From: Actinopolymorpha pittospori
Lineage (GTDB): Bacteria; Actinomycetota; Actinomycetes; Propionibacteriales; Actinopolymorphaceae
Direction of reading: 5' to 3'
DNA: 64,000 bases
NCBI RefSeq assembly: GCF_014873875.1
Contig: NZ_JADBEM010000001.1
Span: forward strand, 7,440,001 to 7,504,000
In this document: positions 17,690 through 27,243 of the stretch, one piece after another
How positions within the stretch are numbered: position 1 is the stretch's first letter
Layout: every line of letters begins with the position of its first letter
Notes under the pieces: model-generated
Told to the model about the DNA's origin: nothing
Seen by the model: only the letters and a program-made list of their open reading frames with translations
Databases searched by the model: none
Translations under genes and position numbers: made by a program

Positions 17690-18859
17690 TCATCGGCCCT
17701 GGCCCTTGGAGCGGCGGGACCTGGGCTTGCGTTGGGGTTGGGCACGCCCGGCGGCCTGGGTGCGTTCGACCGGACGGGCCTGCGTGCTGCCACGGGCCGA
17801 TGTCGAGACGGACTCGCGTTGGGACGCCCCGGCGCCGGCATCGGCCTGATCCCCGGCCGTACCCTTCTCCGCGGCGGCACGCCGCTGCGCCACCCTTCGG
17901 GCCAGGGCCCGCATCGCGGGCTCGCGCTCCTTCAGGTCACACAGCAACGGGGTGGCGATGAAGATCGAGGAGTACGTACCGACCGCGATACCGATGAACA
18001 GCGCCAGCGACAGGTCCTTCAGCGTGCCGGCTCCGAGGAGTCCGGCGCCGACGAACAGGATGCCCGCGACCGGGAGCAGCGCGATGAGCGAGGTGTTGAT
18101 CGAGCGCACCAGCGTCTGGTTGACGGCGAGGTTGGCGGCCTCGCTGTAGGTCCAGCGACTCGAGGCGGAGATGTTCCGGGTGTTTTCACGCACCTTGTCG
18201 AAGACGACCACGGTGTCGTACAGGGAGTATCCGAGGATCGTCAGCAGGCCGATGATCGTCGCCGGCGTGACGTCGAAGCCCACCAGTGCGTAGATGCCGA
18301 CGGTGATGAACACGTCGTGCAACAGCGCGACGAGCCCGGACACCGACATTCGCCACTCGCGGAAGTAGAGCCAGATCACCACCATCACGAGGACGAGGAA
18401 CACCCCGAGACTCAGGATGGCCTTGCTGGTGATCTGCTGGCCCCAGGTCGGCCCGATGCTGGAGTAGTCGATCTGGCTCTCGCTGATCCGGAGCTCGTTG
18501 GCGATCGCCTTGCGCGCGGTGGCGATCTGCTCGGGAGTCAGCGGCGGCGTCTCCGCGCGGATCTGGTCGGTTCCGATCGAGGTGACGGTGGGCTCCGCGC
18601 CCTTCAGCACCCCGGTGTCGACGACGGCGGACCGCACGTCCGGAATGGCCGCCTGCGCGGAGCCGGCCGAGACCGGTGCCTGGAAGTCCACACCGCCACG
18701 GAACTCGATGGAGAAGTTGAGTCCGCGCAGCAGGATGGCGCCGAGCGCGATCAGCACCACGATGGCCGACGCGGCGTACCAGACCCGTCGCCGACCGATG
18801 AAGTTGAGCGACAACTCACCGGTGTAGAGCCTGTGCCCGACGGAACCGAGGCGGGACAT
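17690..18859 (-). CDS. secF: Protein translocase subunit SecF
   Basis: Membrane partner of SecD, 389 residues, that helps pull secreted proteins out of SecYEG using the proton gradient. It has an N-terminal TM helix, the FRGGVDFQ motif of the first periplasmic domain, and the cluster of five C-terminal TM helices (AILSLGVFLVLVMVV onward) with the family's YSLYDTVVVFDKVREN segment. The C-terminal 70 residues are a cytoplasmic Arg/Ala/Gln-rich tail. The start is ATG 18859, one base after the secD stop, so the genes are coupled. Confidence 0.95.
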   Translation of the reverse strand: MSRLGSVGHRLYTGELSLNFIGRRRVWYAASAIVVLIALGAILLRGLNFSIEFRGGVDFQAPVSAGSAQAAIPDVRSAVVDTGVLKGAEPTVTSIGTDQIRAETPPLTPEQIATARKAIANELRISESQIDYSSIGPTWGQQITSKAILSLGVFLVLVMVVIWLYFREWRMSVSGLVALLHDVFITVGIYALVGFDVTPATIIGLLTILGYSLYDTVVVFDKVRENTRNISASSRWTYSEAANLAVNQTLVRSINTSLIALLPVAGILFVGAGLLGAGTLKDLSLALFIGIAVGTYSSIFIATPLLCDLKEREPAMRALARRVAQRRAAAEKGTAGDQADAGAGASQRESVSTSARGSTQARPVERTQAAGRAQPQRKPRSRRSKGQGR

Positions 18860-18860
18860 G

Positions 18861-20561
18861 TCAGGCTCCCTTCGTCGCGGAGCGCTTGACCGTGCGCGGC
18901 GCCAGCCGCTCTCGGGGCACGCCGAGCCGGGACGGATCGAGTCCGGAGAAACGATGCCCCTCACCGAAGAAGCGGGTGCGGGAGAGCAGCGTGAGCAATG
19001 GCTTGGTGAAGACGAACACGATGATGATGTCGACGACCGTCGTCAGTCCGAGCGCGTAGGCGAAGCCTCGGACGTTGCCCACGGACAACGTGTAGAGGAC
19101 CACCGCGGCCAGGAGCGACACCGAGTCGGCGGCGAGGATCGTACGTCGGGCACGTACCCAGCCCGTCTCCACGGCGGTTCGCAGACTTCGCCCTTCGCGC
19201 ACTTCGTCGCGGAGGCGTTCGAAGTAGACGACGAAGGAGTCGGCGGTGATACCGATCGCGACGATCAGGCCCGCGATGCCGGCGAGGGTGAGGGTGAAGC
19301 CCTGCGGGCCGAGCAGCGACACCGCCGCGTAGACGACCGCCGCGGCGGCGGCCAGGGACAGGACCACCACCAGGCCGAGGCCGCGGTAGTAGAAGAACGA
19401 GTACAGGACGACGAGGGCGAGACCGATGGCGCCGGCGATGAGGCCACCGCGGAGCTGGTCACTGCCGAGCGTCGGCGACACGGTGGAGACCTGGCTGGTC
19501 TCGAAGGTCAGCGGCAGCGCGCCGTACTTCAGCGTGTTGGCCAGGTCGGTGGCCTGCTGCTGGGAGAACTGACCAGTGATGCTCGCCTGGCCGTCAGTGA
19601 TCGGCCCCTCGATCACGGGGAAGGAGACGACCTTCCCGTCGAGGACGATCGCGAACTGACTGAGCGGCTGCTGCAGCTGGTACATCTGCGTGCTCGCCTG
19701 CGCGAACTTGCTCTTGCCGGCACCCTTCAGCTGGAGGCCGACCTGCCAGGACAGCTGGTTCTGCGGCAGCTGGGCGCTCGCGTCGGAGATCTCCGAGCCG
19801 AGGATGAGGGCGGGGCCGAGGACGAACTTCGTGGCGCTCTCCCGGTCACAGGTGAGCAGGGGGTTGCGGGAGTTGTCCTTGGCCGGCGTGAACTGCTCGC
19901 ACTTGAACTTGTCCAGTGCCGCGAGCTGCGCGGCGCTGGCGCCCGTGGTCGACACCTGGACCTTGCCGTTGTCGGGCGCGGGCGGGTTCGGCTGGTTCGT
20001 CGGCGAGGGCGTGCTCGTCGCCGACGGTGTGGGAGTCGGCGCGGCAGCCTTGAGGGACTGCGGAACGGCGCGACCACGGTCGTGCGGCGTGACGCTCGCG
20101 GACGGCGAACCCGTCGGCGTGGGTGTGGGAGTGGTGGACGGGCTGGGACTTCCCGACGGCGTGGGTGTCGGAGCCGGCGCCGCAGCGGCCGCGGGGGCCA
20201 CCGCGAGGACCTGCCGGAACCTCAGCTCGGCGGTCGAACCCACCAACCGGACGATCTCGTCCTGCCCCACACCGGGGACCTCGACGACGATGTGGTCGTT
20301 GCCCTGAGTGGTCACCTCCGCCTCGGCGACGGAGCCGACGCGGTTACGGATGATGTCGACAGCCTCGGCAAGCTTCTCCGGGGTCACCGGTCCCTGGCCG
20401 GCCGACGGGCGGGCGGTCAGGGTGATGGAGGTGCCGCCACGCAGGTCGAGACCGAGCCGCGGCGTCAGCGTACCGATCGCGATCATCGTGCCGAAGCCCA
20501 CGACCAGAACCAGGAGAAGCGCTCCCAGAGAGCGCCACGGGTGCGGCCTCTTCGTCGCCAC
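18861..20561 (-). CDS. secD: Protein translocase subunit SecD with Pro/Thr/Ser-rich insert
   Basis: SecD of 566 residues. It has a first TM helix (about 12-31), the LGLDLRGGTSITL motif, the P1 head region and the C-terminal five-helix RND-like core with GIAGLIVAIGITADSFVVYFE carrying the expected acidic residue in TM4. Residues about 122-198 are an almost pure Pro/Thr/Ser/Ala insert (TPTPSGSPSPSTTPTPTPTG and a second block) that splits the extracytoplasmic domain. Such inserts occur in some actinobacterial SecD proteins. It acts with SecF and YajC, both adjacent. Confidence 0.94.
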   Translation of the reverse strand: MATKRPHPWRSLGALLLVLVVGFGTMIAIGTLTPRLGLDLRGGTSITLTARPSAGQGPVTPEKLAEAVDIIRNRVGSVAEAEVTTQGNDHIVVEVPGVGQDEIVRLVGSTAELRFRQVLAVAPAAAAAPAPTPTPSGSPSPSTTPTPTPTGSPSASVTPHDRGRAVPQSLKAAAPTPTPSATSTPSPTNQPNPPAPDNGKVQVSTTGASAAQLAALDKFKCEQFTPAKDNSRNPLLTCDRESATKFVLGPALILGSEISDASAQLPQNQLSWQVGLQLKGAGKSKFAQASTQMYQLQQPLSQFAIVLDGKVVSFPVIEGPITDGQASITGQFSQQQATDLANTLKYGALPLTFETSQVSTVSPTLGSDQLRGGLIAGAIGLALVVLYSFFYYRGLGLVVVLSLAAAAAVVYAAVSLLGPQGFTLTLAGIAGLIVAIGITADSFVVYFERLRDEVREGRSLRTAVETGWVRARRTILAADSVSLLAAVVLYTLSVGNVRGFAYALGLTTVVDIIIVFVFTKPLLTLLSRTRFFGEGHRFSGLDPSRLGVPRERLAPRTVKRSATKGA

Positions 20562-20590
20562 GTCGTCTCACTCTCCCCGTGAACGGACCG

Positions 20591-20938
20591 TCATGCCACC
20601 GGTCCGTCTGGACCGTCGGTCGACTTCGTGGTGCTCTCGTCCTGCGGGAGCGCCGGCTGGTCGATGATCCGGACGATGGCCTGCCGGACGTGGCGGGCGT
20701 AGACGCCGGGGGCGATCTCGAGCAGAACGCTGTCGTCCTCCACCGCGTGGACGGTCGCCATCATGCCGGCGCCGGTCATGACCTGCTGTCCGGGATGAAG
20801 CTTGTTCTGCATCTCCGACGTCTCCCGCTGCCGGCGGCGCTGGGGTCGAATCGCGACGACCCAGAACAACACCAACAAAAGGATCGGAAGCAGCAGCGTC
20901 CAGAGATTGGCCCCGGTCGCAGCCTGGCTGAGGAGCAT
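20591..20938 (-). CDS. yajC: Preprotein translocase subunit YajC
   Basis: A 115-residue protein with a single N-terminal membrane helix (LWTLLLPILLLVLFWVVAIR) followed by RPQRRRQRE and the small soluble domain with LHPGQQVMTGAGMMATVHAV. This is the standard YajC layout. It forms the accessory complex with SecD and SecF, whose genes start 29 bases downstream. Confidence 0.93.
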   Translation of the reverse strand: MLLSQAATGANLWTLLLPILLLVLFWVVAIRPQRRRQRETSEMQNKLHPGQQVMTGAGMMATVHAVEDDSVLLEIAPGVYARHVRQAIVRIIDQPALPQDESTTKSTDGPDGPVA

Positions 20939-21073
20939 GGGGAGTCGTTTCCCTTCCCTGGGCGTCGTCGAGACAACGGCCGATCGTCGGCCACGGCCAT
21001 GTCACGCACGGCCACCGGCGGATTCTAGCGGCGCCAGCCTGGGCAGACGCGTGCGGACCTTGTCCGTGGCGTG

Positions 21074-22177
21074 TCAGCCCGCGTTGCCCTCGCCCGCGCC
21101 GCAGTCGTCGTCGAACAGGCTCGGTGCTTGGCCGAACGCCACGTCGGTCGGCGGCGCCAACCCTAGTTGGCGCCACGCGGCCGGTGTAGCCACCCTCCCC
21201 CTGGGAGTCCGGGCGAGATACCCGCGGCGGACCAGGAAGGGCTCGGCCACCTCCTCAACGGTCTCGCGTTCCTCTCCGACCGCGACAGCCAGGGTCGACA
21301 CACCGACCGGTCCGCCACCGAACCGGCGGCACAGCGCGTCCAGGACGGCCCGGTCGAGACGGTCCAGCCCCTCTTCGTCCACTTCGTACAGGTTGAGTGC
21401 CGCCTGGGCGATGTCCTGCCGTACGACACCATCGGCACGGACCTGTGCGTAGTCGCGGACCCGACGCAACAGCCGGTTGGCGATGCGAGGTGTCCCCCTC
21501 GACCGGCTCGCCACCTCCCGGGCGCCGGTGTCGGTGATCTGGACCTCGAGCAGCCGCGCCGACCGCCGAACGATCTCGTCGAGTTCGTCGACCTCGTAGT
21601 ACTCCAGGTGCCCGGTGAACCCGAACCGGTCGCGCAACGGTCCCGGCAGCAGACCCGACCGCGTCGTCGCACCGACCAACGTGAACGGCGGAATCTCGAG
21701 CGGAATGGCGGTCGCGCCCGGCCCCTTGCCCACCACGACGTCGACCCGGAAGTCCTCCATCGCCATGTAGAGCATCTCTTCGGCGGGCCGGCTCATCCGG
21801 TGGATCTCGTCCAGGAACAGCACCTCACCCTCGGCGAGGGAGGAGAGGATCGCCGCCAGATCTCCGGCGTGCTGGATGGCGGGACCGCTCGTCACCCGGA
21901 GAGGGGCACTGAGCTCCGCCGCGATGATCATCGCCAAGGTGGTCTTGCCCAGCCCGGGTGGACCGGCGAGCAGCACGTGGTCGGGCGGCCGTCCACGACT
22001 GCGCGCGGCCTCGAGGACGAGACCCAGTTGGTCGCGCACCCGCGACTGCCCGATCAGCTCGTCGAGGGTGCGCGGTCGCAGGGCCCCCTCGACCGTCATC
22101 TCGTCGCCGGCTGCCTCCGCGGCCACCAGAGCACGGCCGGCGGGGTACGTGCCGCCGCTGTCGTCGTGGGACGTCAT
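21074..22177 (-). CDS. ruvB: Holliday junction branch-migration ATPase RuvB
   Basis: AAA+ motor of 367 residues that drives Holliday-junction branch migration with RuvA. Walker A AGPPGLGKTT is at about 71-80, Walker B is VLFLDEIHRM, and the sensor region and the C-terminal winged helix (DRAVLDALCRRFGGGPVG) are all present. It lies downstream of ruvC and ruvA in the common ruvC-ruvA-ruvB order. The 120-base gap to ruvA is larger than usual but contains no other gene. Confidence 0.95.
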   Translation of the reverse strand: MTSHDDSGGTYPAGRALVAAEAAGDEMTVEGALRPRTLDELIGQSRVRDQLGLVLEAARSRGRPPDHVLLAGPPGLGKTTLAMIIAAELSAPLRVTSGPAIQHAGDLAAILSSLAEGEVLFLDEIHRMSRPAEEMLYMAMEDFRVDVVVGKGPGATAIPLEIPPFTLVGATTRSGLLPGPLRDRFGFTGHLEYYEVDELDEIVRRSARLLEVQITDTGAREVASRSRGTPRIANRLLRRVRDYAQVRADGVVRQDIAQAALNLYEVDEEGLDRLDRAVLDALCRRFGGGPVGVSTLAVAVGEERETVEEVAEPFLVRRGYLARTPRGRVATPAAWRQLGLAPPTDVAFGQAPSLFDDDCGAGEGNAG

Positions 22178-22297
22178 GCGGGCAACTCCTCGACGAGTGG
22201 GTCGTTGGGCAGATCAGGCATCAGGGCTCGCCACCTGGAAGTACGCGTACCCGACCACCGGCGCGAACCGGCACCGAACACGCGGAACCAGCCGAGA

Positions 22298-22927
22298 TCA
22301 GGCCTTGGACAGCGTACGGAGGGCCGCGCGCAGCAGCGCCGCCACGTCGGGCACGGAGTCCTTCGCCTGCTCCTCCGCGACCGGGGCCACGGTGTCCAGC
22401 GCGGACTCGGCCTCCCTGGTGGACCAGCCCAGCCCGAGGAGCGCGCCCCGCACCTGCTCCCGCCACTCCGCTCCCGCGGCGACGCCCACCACCGGTGCCG
22501 CTCCCCCGACCGGCCGTCCGCCGGTCGGCGCGCCGAGCCGGTCCTTGAGCTCCAGCACGATCCGCTGGGCGCCCTTCTTGCCGATGCCCGGCACCTTCGT
22601 GAGGGCCACCAGGTCGTCGGTTGCGACGGCGCGCCGAAGGTCGTCGGGGCGGTGGACGGCGAGCATGGCCTGCGCGAGCCTGGGGCCGACGCCACTCGCG
22701 GTCTGCAGGAGTTCGAAGACAGTGCGTTCGTCGTCGTCGGCGAAGCCGTAGAGCGTCAGTGAGTCCTCCCGGACCACGAGACTGGTCGGCAGCGTCGCGG
22801 GCTCACCCACCCGCAGGTCGGCCAGCGTCCCGGGGGTCGCCCGGACCTCGAAACCGACGCCAGCGACCTCGACGACCGCGGTGTCGAGACCGACGGAGGC
22901 GACGTTGCCACGAACGAATGCGATCAC
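22298..22927 (-). CDS. ruvA: Holliday junction DNA-binding protein RuvA
   Basis: A 209-residue protein with an OB-fold N-terminus (VIAFVRGNVASVGLDTAVVE), tandem helix-hairpin-helix motifs (ASGVGPRLAQAML and KVPGIGKKGAQRIV) and a C-terminal RuvB-interacting domain. GTG 22927 is the start, with GAGGAG six bases upstream; it overlaps the ruvC stop by 4 bases. A Gly/Pro-rich linker separates domains II and III as in relatives. Confidence 0.94.
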   Translation of the reverse strand: MIAFVRGNVASVGLDTAVVEVAGVGFEVRATPGTLADLRVGEPATLPTSLVVREDSLTLYGFADDDERTVFELLQTASGVGPRLAQAMLAVHRPDDLRRAVATDDLVALTKVPGIGKKGAQRIVLELKDRLGAPTGGRPVGGAAPVVGVAAGAEWREQVRGALLGLGWSTREAESALDTVAPVAEEQAKDSVPDVAALLRAALRTLSKA

Positions 22928-23514
22928 TTCGAACTCCTCGGTGGGTCGGTAGCGCGCCGCGGGGGCTGCCAGCGGGTGGGTGCCGCCCGGCCGGCGACGG
23001 CGGCGGCCACCTTGAGCTTCGCCGCCTCGATCCTGGCCGCCGCTGGGCCCCGCCACAGATGGCAGATGGCGAGGGCGAGCGCGTCGGCGGCGTCGGCCGG
23101 CCTCGGCTTGCTGCTCAACGACAGGATCCGGGTGACCATGTTGGTCACCTGCTCCTTGTCGGCCCGGCCGCTGCCGGTGACAGCCGCCTTCACCTCACTC
23201 GGCGTGTGGAGGGCGACGGGGATGCCACGGCGGGCCGCGGCGGCGAGGATCACCCCGCTCACCTGGGCGGTGCCCATCACGGTGCGGACGTTGTGCTGGC
23301 TGAACACCCGCTCGAGCGCGACGGCATCAGGTGTGTGCTCGTCGAGCCAGCGGCTGACGGCCACGTCGACCGCGAGCAGCCGTTCACCCAGGTCGGTGTC
23401 GGGTCCGGTGCGGACGACGTCGACGGCGAGGAGCTCGAGCTGGCGTGGATGCCGGCCCTGCACCAGGCCGAGTCCGCACCGCGTGAGGCCGGGGTCGACT
23501 CCGAGCACGCGCAC
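22924..23514 (-). CDS. ruvC: Crossover junction endodeoxyribonuclease RuvC
   Basis: Holliday-junction resolvase of 196 residues with an RNase H-like fold. The four acidic catalytic residues are all in place: Asp7 (VLGVDPGL), Glu68 (VALERVF), Asp141 and Asp144 (ADAADALALA). GTG 23514 is used, with GGAGGG eight bases upstream; the longer open frame upstream has no ribosome binding site and no family match. It is first in the ruvCAB set. The Arg/Pro-rich C-terminus is longer than in Escherichia coli. Confidence 0.95.
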   Translation of the reverse strand: MRVLGVDPGLTRCGLGLVQGRHPRQLELLAVDVVRTGPDTDLGERLLAVDVAVSRWLDEHTPDAVALERVFSQHNVRTVMGTAQVSGVILAAAARRGIPVALHTPSEVKAAVTGSGRADKEQVTNMVTRILSLSSKPRPADAADALALAICHLWRGPAAARIEAAKLKVAAAVAGRAAPTRWQPPRRATDPPRSSK

Positions 23515-23659
23515 CCTGCCGACCCTCCGCTCCAGACCTCGGACCCACCCCTCGGGGCAGGGTCCTGGACTCGCCGTCCCGAACACCTGTTCGGAGCCTA
23601 GCGGTGAGGTGATCGTCGGACCGGTACGACGCGCCGACGGACGATCAGTCGCGGGTGAG

Positions 23660-25456
23660 TCAGCTGGCCCAGTCGAACCGGGGCAGCGGCTGCCCCTGGG
23701 AGGGCCACCAGTACACCGGCTCACCGGTCGCGATCGTCACCAGGAGCAGGAGGAAGACGGCGAGGGCGGCACCGGCGCCGACCGCGACCCAACGGCGCCG
23801 GCCGACCACGCGGTGCAGAACGCGCTCCGTCCCCTGCTGGACGGCCTGGCCCCGGACTCCCCACCAGGCCAGCAGGGCCATCGCGAGTCCTGCGGCGCCG
23901 CACATGATGTCCCAGCGAGGGCTGATCCCGCCGACGTAGAAGAACAGGGCGACGATCGCGACCAGGAGCCCGGCCCCGACAGCCGCGATCGGCAGGGTGA
24001 GCGCGGTGACGACGGTCGATCGCAGCAGGTGCCAGGGCAGCGCCAGGGTAGCGACCACGCCGTCCGTGCGGCGTCGTCCACGCTGGGCTCGGCGGCCCTC
24101 GACGAACTCCGCCGAACGGTCGACCGTACGGGCCAGGAGCAGCCACCCGACGAGCCCGATGGCGGCGCCTGCCGGCAGGACCGCTGCCAGCGTGCCGAGC
24201 ACGCCGAACGCGAGCGCGGTCACCAGCCGATGGGAGGTACGGGGCGCGACGGCCGGCTGGGCCGGGACGGTCGCCTGCTCCTCCGGCGACTCCTCGACCC
24301 TCGTCGGCGCCGGGTCGACCGGGCCAGCGCGGTGATCCGCGTCGTACCTGCCGTCCGCGACGGTCTCGTCGTAGGCGTGCGCCGCGTGTTCGTAGGGGTA
24401 GGTCTCGGCGGCACGCCCGTAGGTCTCGGTCGGGTACGCGTCCTCGGCGGAACGCCCGTAGGTCTCGGTCGGGTACCCGTCCTCGGCGTCGTCGCGGACC
24501 TCCGTCGGATATGGGTCCGCGGCCGGCGGCCGGGACGCCGGCCGCGGTGCACCCGCCCCGAACCATCCGGTGGCCTCCTCCTCGGCTGGTTCGGCCGAGG
24601 CACCGCTCGGGCGCGTGCCGCCAGCGACCGGCGGCGGCTCCTCGCCGGTCTCCAGCCAGCGCAGCAGGTGGGGCGCGGTCGGGCGCGCGCCGGGATCCTT
24701 GGCGAAGCATCGGGCGAGCACCGGTGCGAGCCACGGCGGGCAGCCGGACAGGTCCGGCTCGTCGTGCAGGACGCGGTAGGCCACCGCCTCCAGCGGACCC
24801 TTGCCGAACGGCGCCCGACCGGTCGCCGCGTAGGTGACCGTCGCGGCCCACGCGTGGACGTCGGCGGCCGGGGTGATCTCCGCCCCGCTGAGGATCTCCG
24901 GCGCGACGTAGCCCGGGGTGCCGTAGACCATGCCCGGCATGGTCATCCGGGTGTCGTCGGCGATCTGGGCGATGCCGAAGTCGATCACGACGGCGATACC
25001 GTCCTCGATCAGCACGTTTCCGGGCTTGAGGTCGCGATGGACGACGCCCGCACCGTGGATCGAGCAGAGCGCGTCGGCGAGGTCGCCGGCCAGGTCGGCG
25101 AGGTCGGGGCCCTCCAGCGGTCCCTCGTCCTCGACGACCTCGTAGAGCGGTGGACCGTCGACGAACTCGGTGACGAGGTAGGGCATGGCCGCCGCCACGT
25201 CGGTGTCGAGCACCTGGGCGATGTGTCGCCCGCGGACCCGAGCGAGGACCCGGGCCTCCCGGGCGAAGCGCGCCCTGGACTCGGCGTCCCCGGCGACGTG
25301 CGGGCGAAGCACCTTCACCGCGACAACTCGACCGCGTACGTCGGTGGCGCGATGGACCACGCCCATGCCGCCTTCGCCGATCCGCTCCCGAAGCACATAA
25401 CCGCCGAGTCTGGTCAACTCGACGGTCGCGGCGTTCTCGGCCAGGTCCCCCTGCAC
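23660..25456 (-). CDS. Transmembrane serine/threonine protein kinase (PknB-type)
   Basis: A 598-residue Hanks-type kinase. The kinase domain (about 19-285) has the glycine loop GEGGMG (residues 28-33), the ATP-binding Lys48 (VAVKVL), HRDLKPGN with catalytic Asp142, DFG at 159-161 and APE. A Pro- and acid-rich linker includes repeated YPTETYGR units. The C-terminus has four hydrophobic segments instead of the usual single helix with PASTA repeats (for example LVTALAFGVLGTLAAVLPAG and VAVGAGAALAVFLLLLVTIA), so it is a polytopic membrane kinase with no obvious sensor domain. It sits between ruvC and yebC, which is not the mycobacterial order. Targets unknown. Confidence 0.9.
   Translation of the reverse strand: MQGDLAENAATVELTRLGGYVLRERIGEGGMGVVHRATDVRGRVVAVKVLRPHVAGDAESRARFAREARVLARVRGRHIAQVLDTDVAAAMPYLVTEFVDGPPLYEVVEDEGPLEGPDLADLAGDLADALCSIHGAGVVHRDLKPGNVLIEDGIAVVIDFGIAQIADDTRMTMPGMVYGTPGYVAPEILSGAEITPAADVHAWAATVTYAATGRAPFGKGPLEAVAYRVLHDEPDLSGCPPWLAPVLARCFAKDPGARPTAPHLLRWLETGEEPPPVAGGTRPSGASAEPAEEEATGWFGAGAPRPASRPPAADPYPTEVRDDAEDGYPTETYGRSAEDAYPTETYGRAAETYPYEHAAHAYDETVADGRYDADHRAGPVDPAPTRVEESPEEQATVPAQPAVAPRTSHRLVTALAFGVLGTLAAVLPAGAAIGLVGWLLLARTVDRSAEFVEGRRAQRGRRRTDGVVATLALPWHLLRSTVVTALTLPIAAVGAGLLVAIVALFFYVGGISPRWDIMCGAAGLAMALLAWWGVRGQAVQQGTERVLHRVVGRRRWVAVGAGAALAVFLLLLVTIATGEPVYWWPSQGQPLPRFDWAS
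24413..24490 (-). repeat. Two tandem 39-bp repeats in the kinase linker
   Basis: Two near-identical 39-base units (24413-24451 and 24452-24490) differ at only a few positions. They encode the 13-residue unit SAEDAYPTETYGR. The unit length is a multiple of three, so copy changes keep the frame. Confidence 0.8.
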
Positions 25457-25673
25457 GTCAACACCGTAACCGGCGTACGCGAGGAATGTCGGTCACAAGC
25501 GTGCCACCGCCCGTGTCGGTGGCCCGGATGGACCGGGCGAAGGGGCGGATTCTGGTACAGCCGACCCGCGGGATCATGCGGTCGTGACCATGCCCGGACC
25601 GCTGCCCACACCAGGACGAACACGCCCTGAGAGCGCGACTGGTCGCCGGCTCTCCGGGCGCGTCGGGTGGGTC

Positions 25674-26435
25674 TCAGCCGACCTTCTCCATGATCTCGTC
25701 GGAGACGTCGAAGTTGGCGTAGACGTTCTGAACGTCGTCGCAGTCCTCGAGGGCCTCGACCAGGCGGAAGACCTTCGGAGCGGTCACCTCGTCGAGCGGG
25801 ACGGTGACGCTCGGCACGAAGCTGGCGTCGGCCGACTCGTAGTCGATCCCTGCGTCCTGCAGCGCGGTCCGGACGGCGACCAGGTCGGTGGGCTCGGAGA
25901 TCACCTCGAACGCCTCGCCGAGGTCGTTGACCTCCTCGGCTCCCGCGTCCAGAACCGCGCCGAGCACGTCGTCCTCGCCCAGCTCCCGGCCCTCCTGCTC
26001 GCGCGGGACCACGACCACTCCCCGACGGCTGAACAGGTAGGAGACGCTGCCCGCGTCGGCCATCGTGCCGCCGTTGCGGGTCGCCGCGGTGCGAACGTCG
26101 CCAGCCGCGCGGTTGCGGTTGTCGGTGAGGCACTCGATCAGGATCGCGACGCCGGCCGGGCCGTAGCCTTCATACATGATCGTCTGGTAATCGGCGCCGC
26201 CGGCTTCCAGGCCCGCACCGCGCTTCATGGCACGGTCGATGTTCTCGTTGGGAACCGAGGACTTCTTCGCCTTCTGGATGGCGTCGTAGAGCGTCGGGTT
26301 GCCCGCGGGGTCACCGCCGCCCACCCGGGCCGCGACCTCGACGTTCTTGATCAGCTTCGCGAAGAGCTTGCCGCGCTTGGCGTCGATGACGGCTTTCTTG
26401 TGCTTCGTGGTCGCCCACTTGGAGTGGCCGGACAT
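25674..26435 (-). CDS. YebC/PmpR family regulatory protein
   Basis: A 253-residue member of the YebC/PmpR family (MSGHSKWATTKHKKAVIDAK). The family was first described as transcriptional regulators, and some members are now linked to translation of proline-rich stretches. Conserved segments include AARVGGGDPAGNPTLYDAI, ENIDRAMKRGAG and the GYGPAGVAILIECLTDNRNR block. It is five bases upstream of pdxT and probably co-transcribed with it. Confidence 0.93.
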   Translation of the reverse strand: MSGHSKWATTKHKKAVIDAKRGKLFAKLIKNVEVAARVGGGDPAGNPTLYDAIQKAKKSSVPNENIDRAMKRGAGLEAGGADYQTIMYEGYGPAGVAILIECLTDNRNRAAGDVRTAATRNGGTMADAGSVSYLFSRRGVVVVPREQEGRELGEDDVLGAVLDAGAEEVNDLGEAFEVISEPTDLVAVRTALQDAGIDYESADASFVPSVTVPLDEVTAPKVFRLVEALEDCDDVQNVYANFDVSDEIMEKVG

Positions 26436-26440
26436 GTCGG

Positions 26441-27055
26441 CTACGCCCCCTTCACGAGTTCGACGAAGTAGCGGTGGATACGGGTGTCGCCGGCGATCTC
26501 GGGATGGAAGGCCGTCGCGAGCAGGTCCCCCTGGCGAACGGCGACGATCCTACCGGCGGCGGGGCCCGAGGCGATCCGGGCGATGACCTCGGCGCTCTCC
26601 CCCACGCCCTCCACCCAGGGTGCCCGGATGAACACGGCATGGAAGGGAGGCGCGTCGGCCCTGGCGTCGATCCGGTCAAGCGACACGTCGGCCTCGAAGG
26701 AGTCCACCTGACGCCCGAACGCGTTACGGCGGACCGTCATGTCGATGCCGCCGATCGTCTGTTGCCCCTCGACACCGTCGCGGAGATGGTCGGCCAACAT
26801 GATCATCCCGGCGCAGGTGCCGAACGTCGGCATCCCGGCGGCGACCTGCTTGCGAAGCGGCTCCAGCAGGTCGAACGCCGCGGCCAGCTTGAACATCGTG
26901 GTCGACTCACCGCCTGGGACGACGAGCGCGTCGACGGCCAGGAGCTCCTCGGGACGACGCACACTCACCGGCGTCGCGTCGCACTCGGCGAGCATCCGGT
27001 GGTGTTCGCGGACGTCGCCCTGCAGGGCGAGGATCCCGATCCTGGGGTTGGTCAC
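26441..27055 (-). CDS. pdxT: Pyridoxal 5'-phosphate synthase glutaminase subunit PdxT
   Basis: The glutaminase half of PLP synthase, 204 residues. It hydrolyses glutamine and passes ammonia to PdxS. The catalytic triad is visible: Cys81 (GTCAGMI), His184 and Glu186 (FHPE). It opens VTNPRIGILALQGDVREH at GTG 27055, with AAGGA six bases upstream. An upstream ATG at 27154 would add 33 atypical residues. pdxS is upstream across a 188-base gap. Confidence 0.95.
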   Translation of the reverse strand: MTNPRIGILALQGDVREHHRMLAECDATPVSVRRPEELLAVDALVVPGGESTTMFKLAAAFDLLEPLRKQVAAGMPTFGTCAGMIMLADHLRDGVEGQQTIGGIDMTVRRNAFGRQVDSFEADVSLDRIDARADAPPFHAVFIRAPWVEGVGESAEVIARIASGPAAGRIVAVRQGDLLATAFHPEIAGDTRIHRYFVELVKGA

Positions 27056-27243
27056 AGAGTTTCCTTGCGGGTTCGGGGCAAAGCCCCAGTTTACGAGGGA
27101 CAGACCACTGTCCTCGAAAGGCGAGCCTGTCCCTTCGGGACGGGCTGGTGACATTGTGTCCGGTGCGCCGGCATTCGGGCATCGTGGCGATGTGCCGGCG
27201 CTCCGGATCCGTCCGGAAGCTCAGGGGTGCTGGTGCCCGGAAG

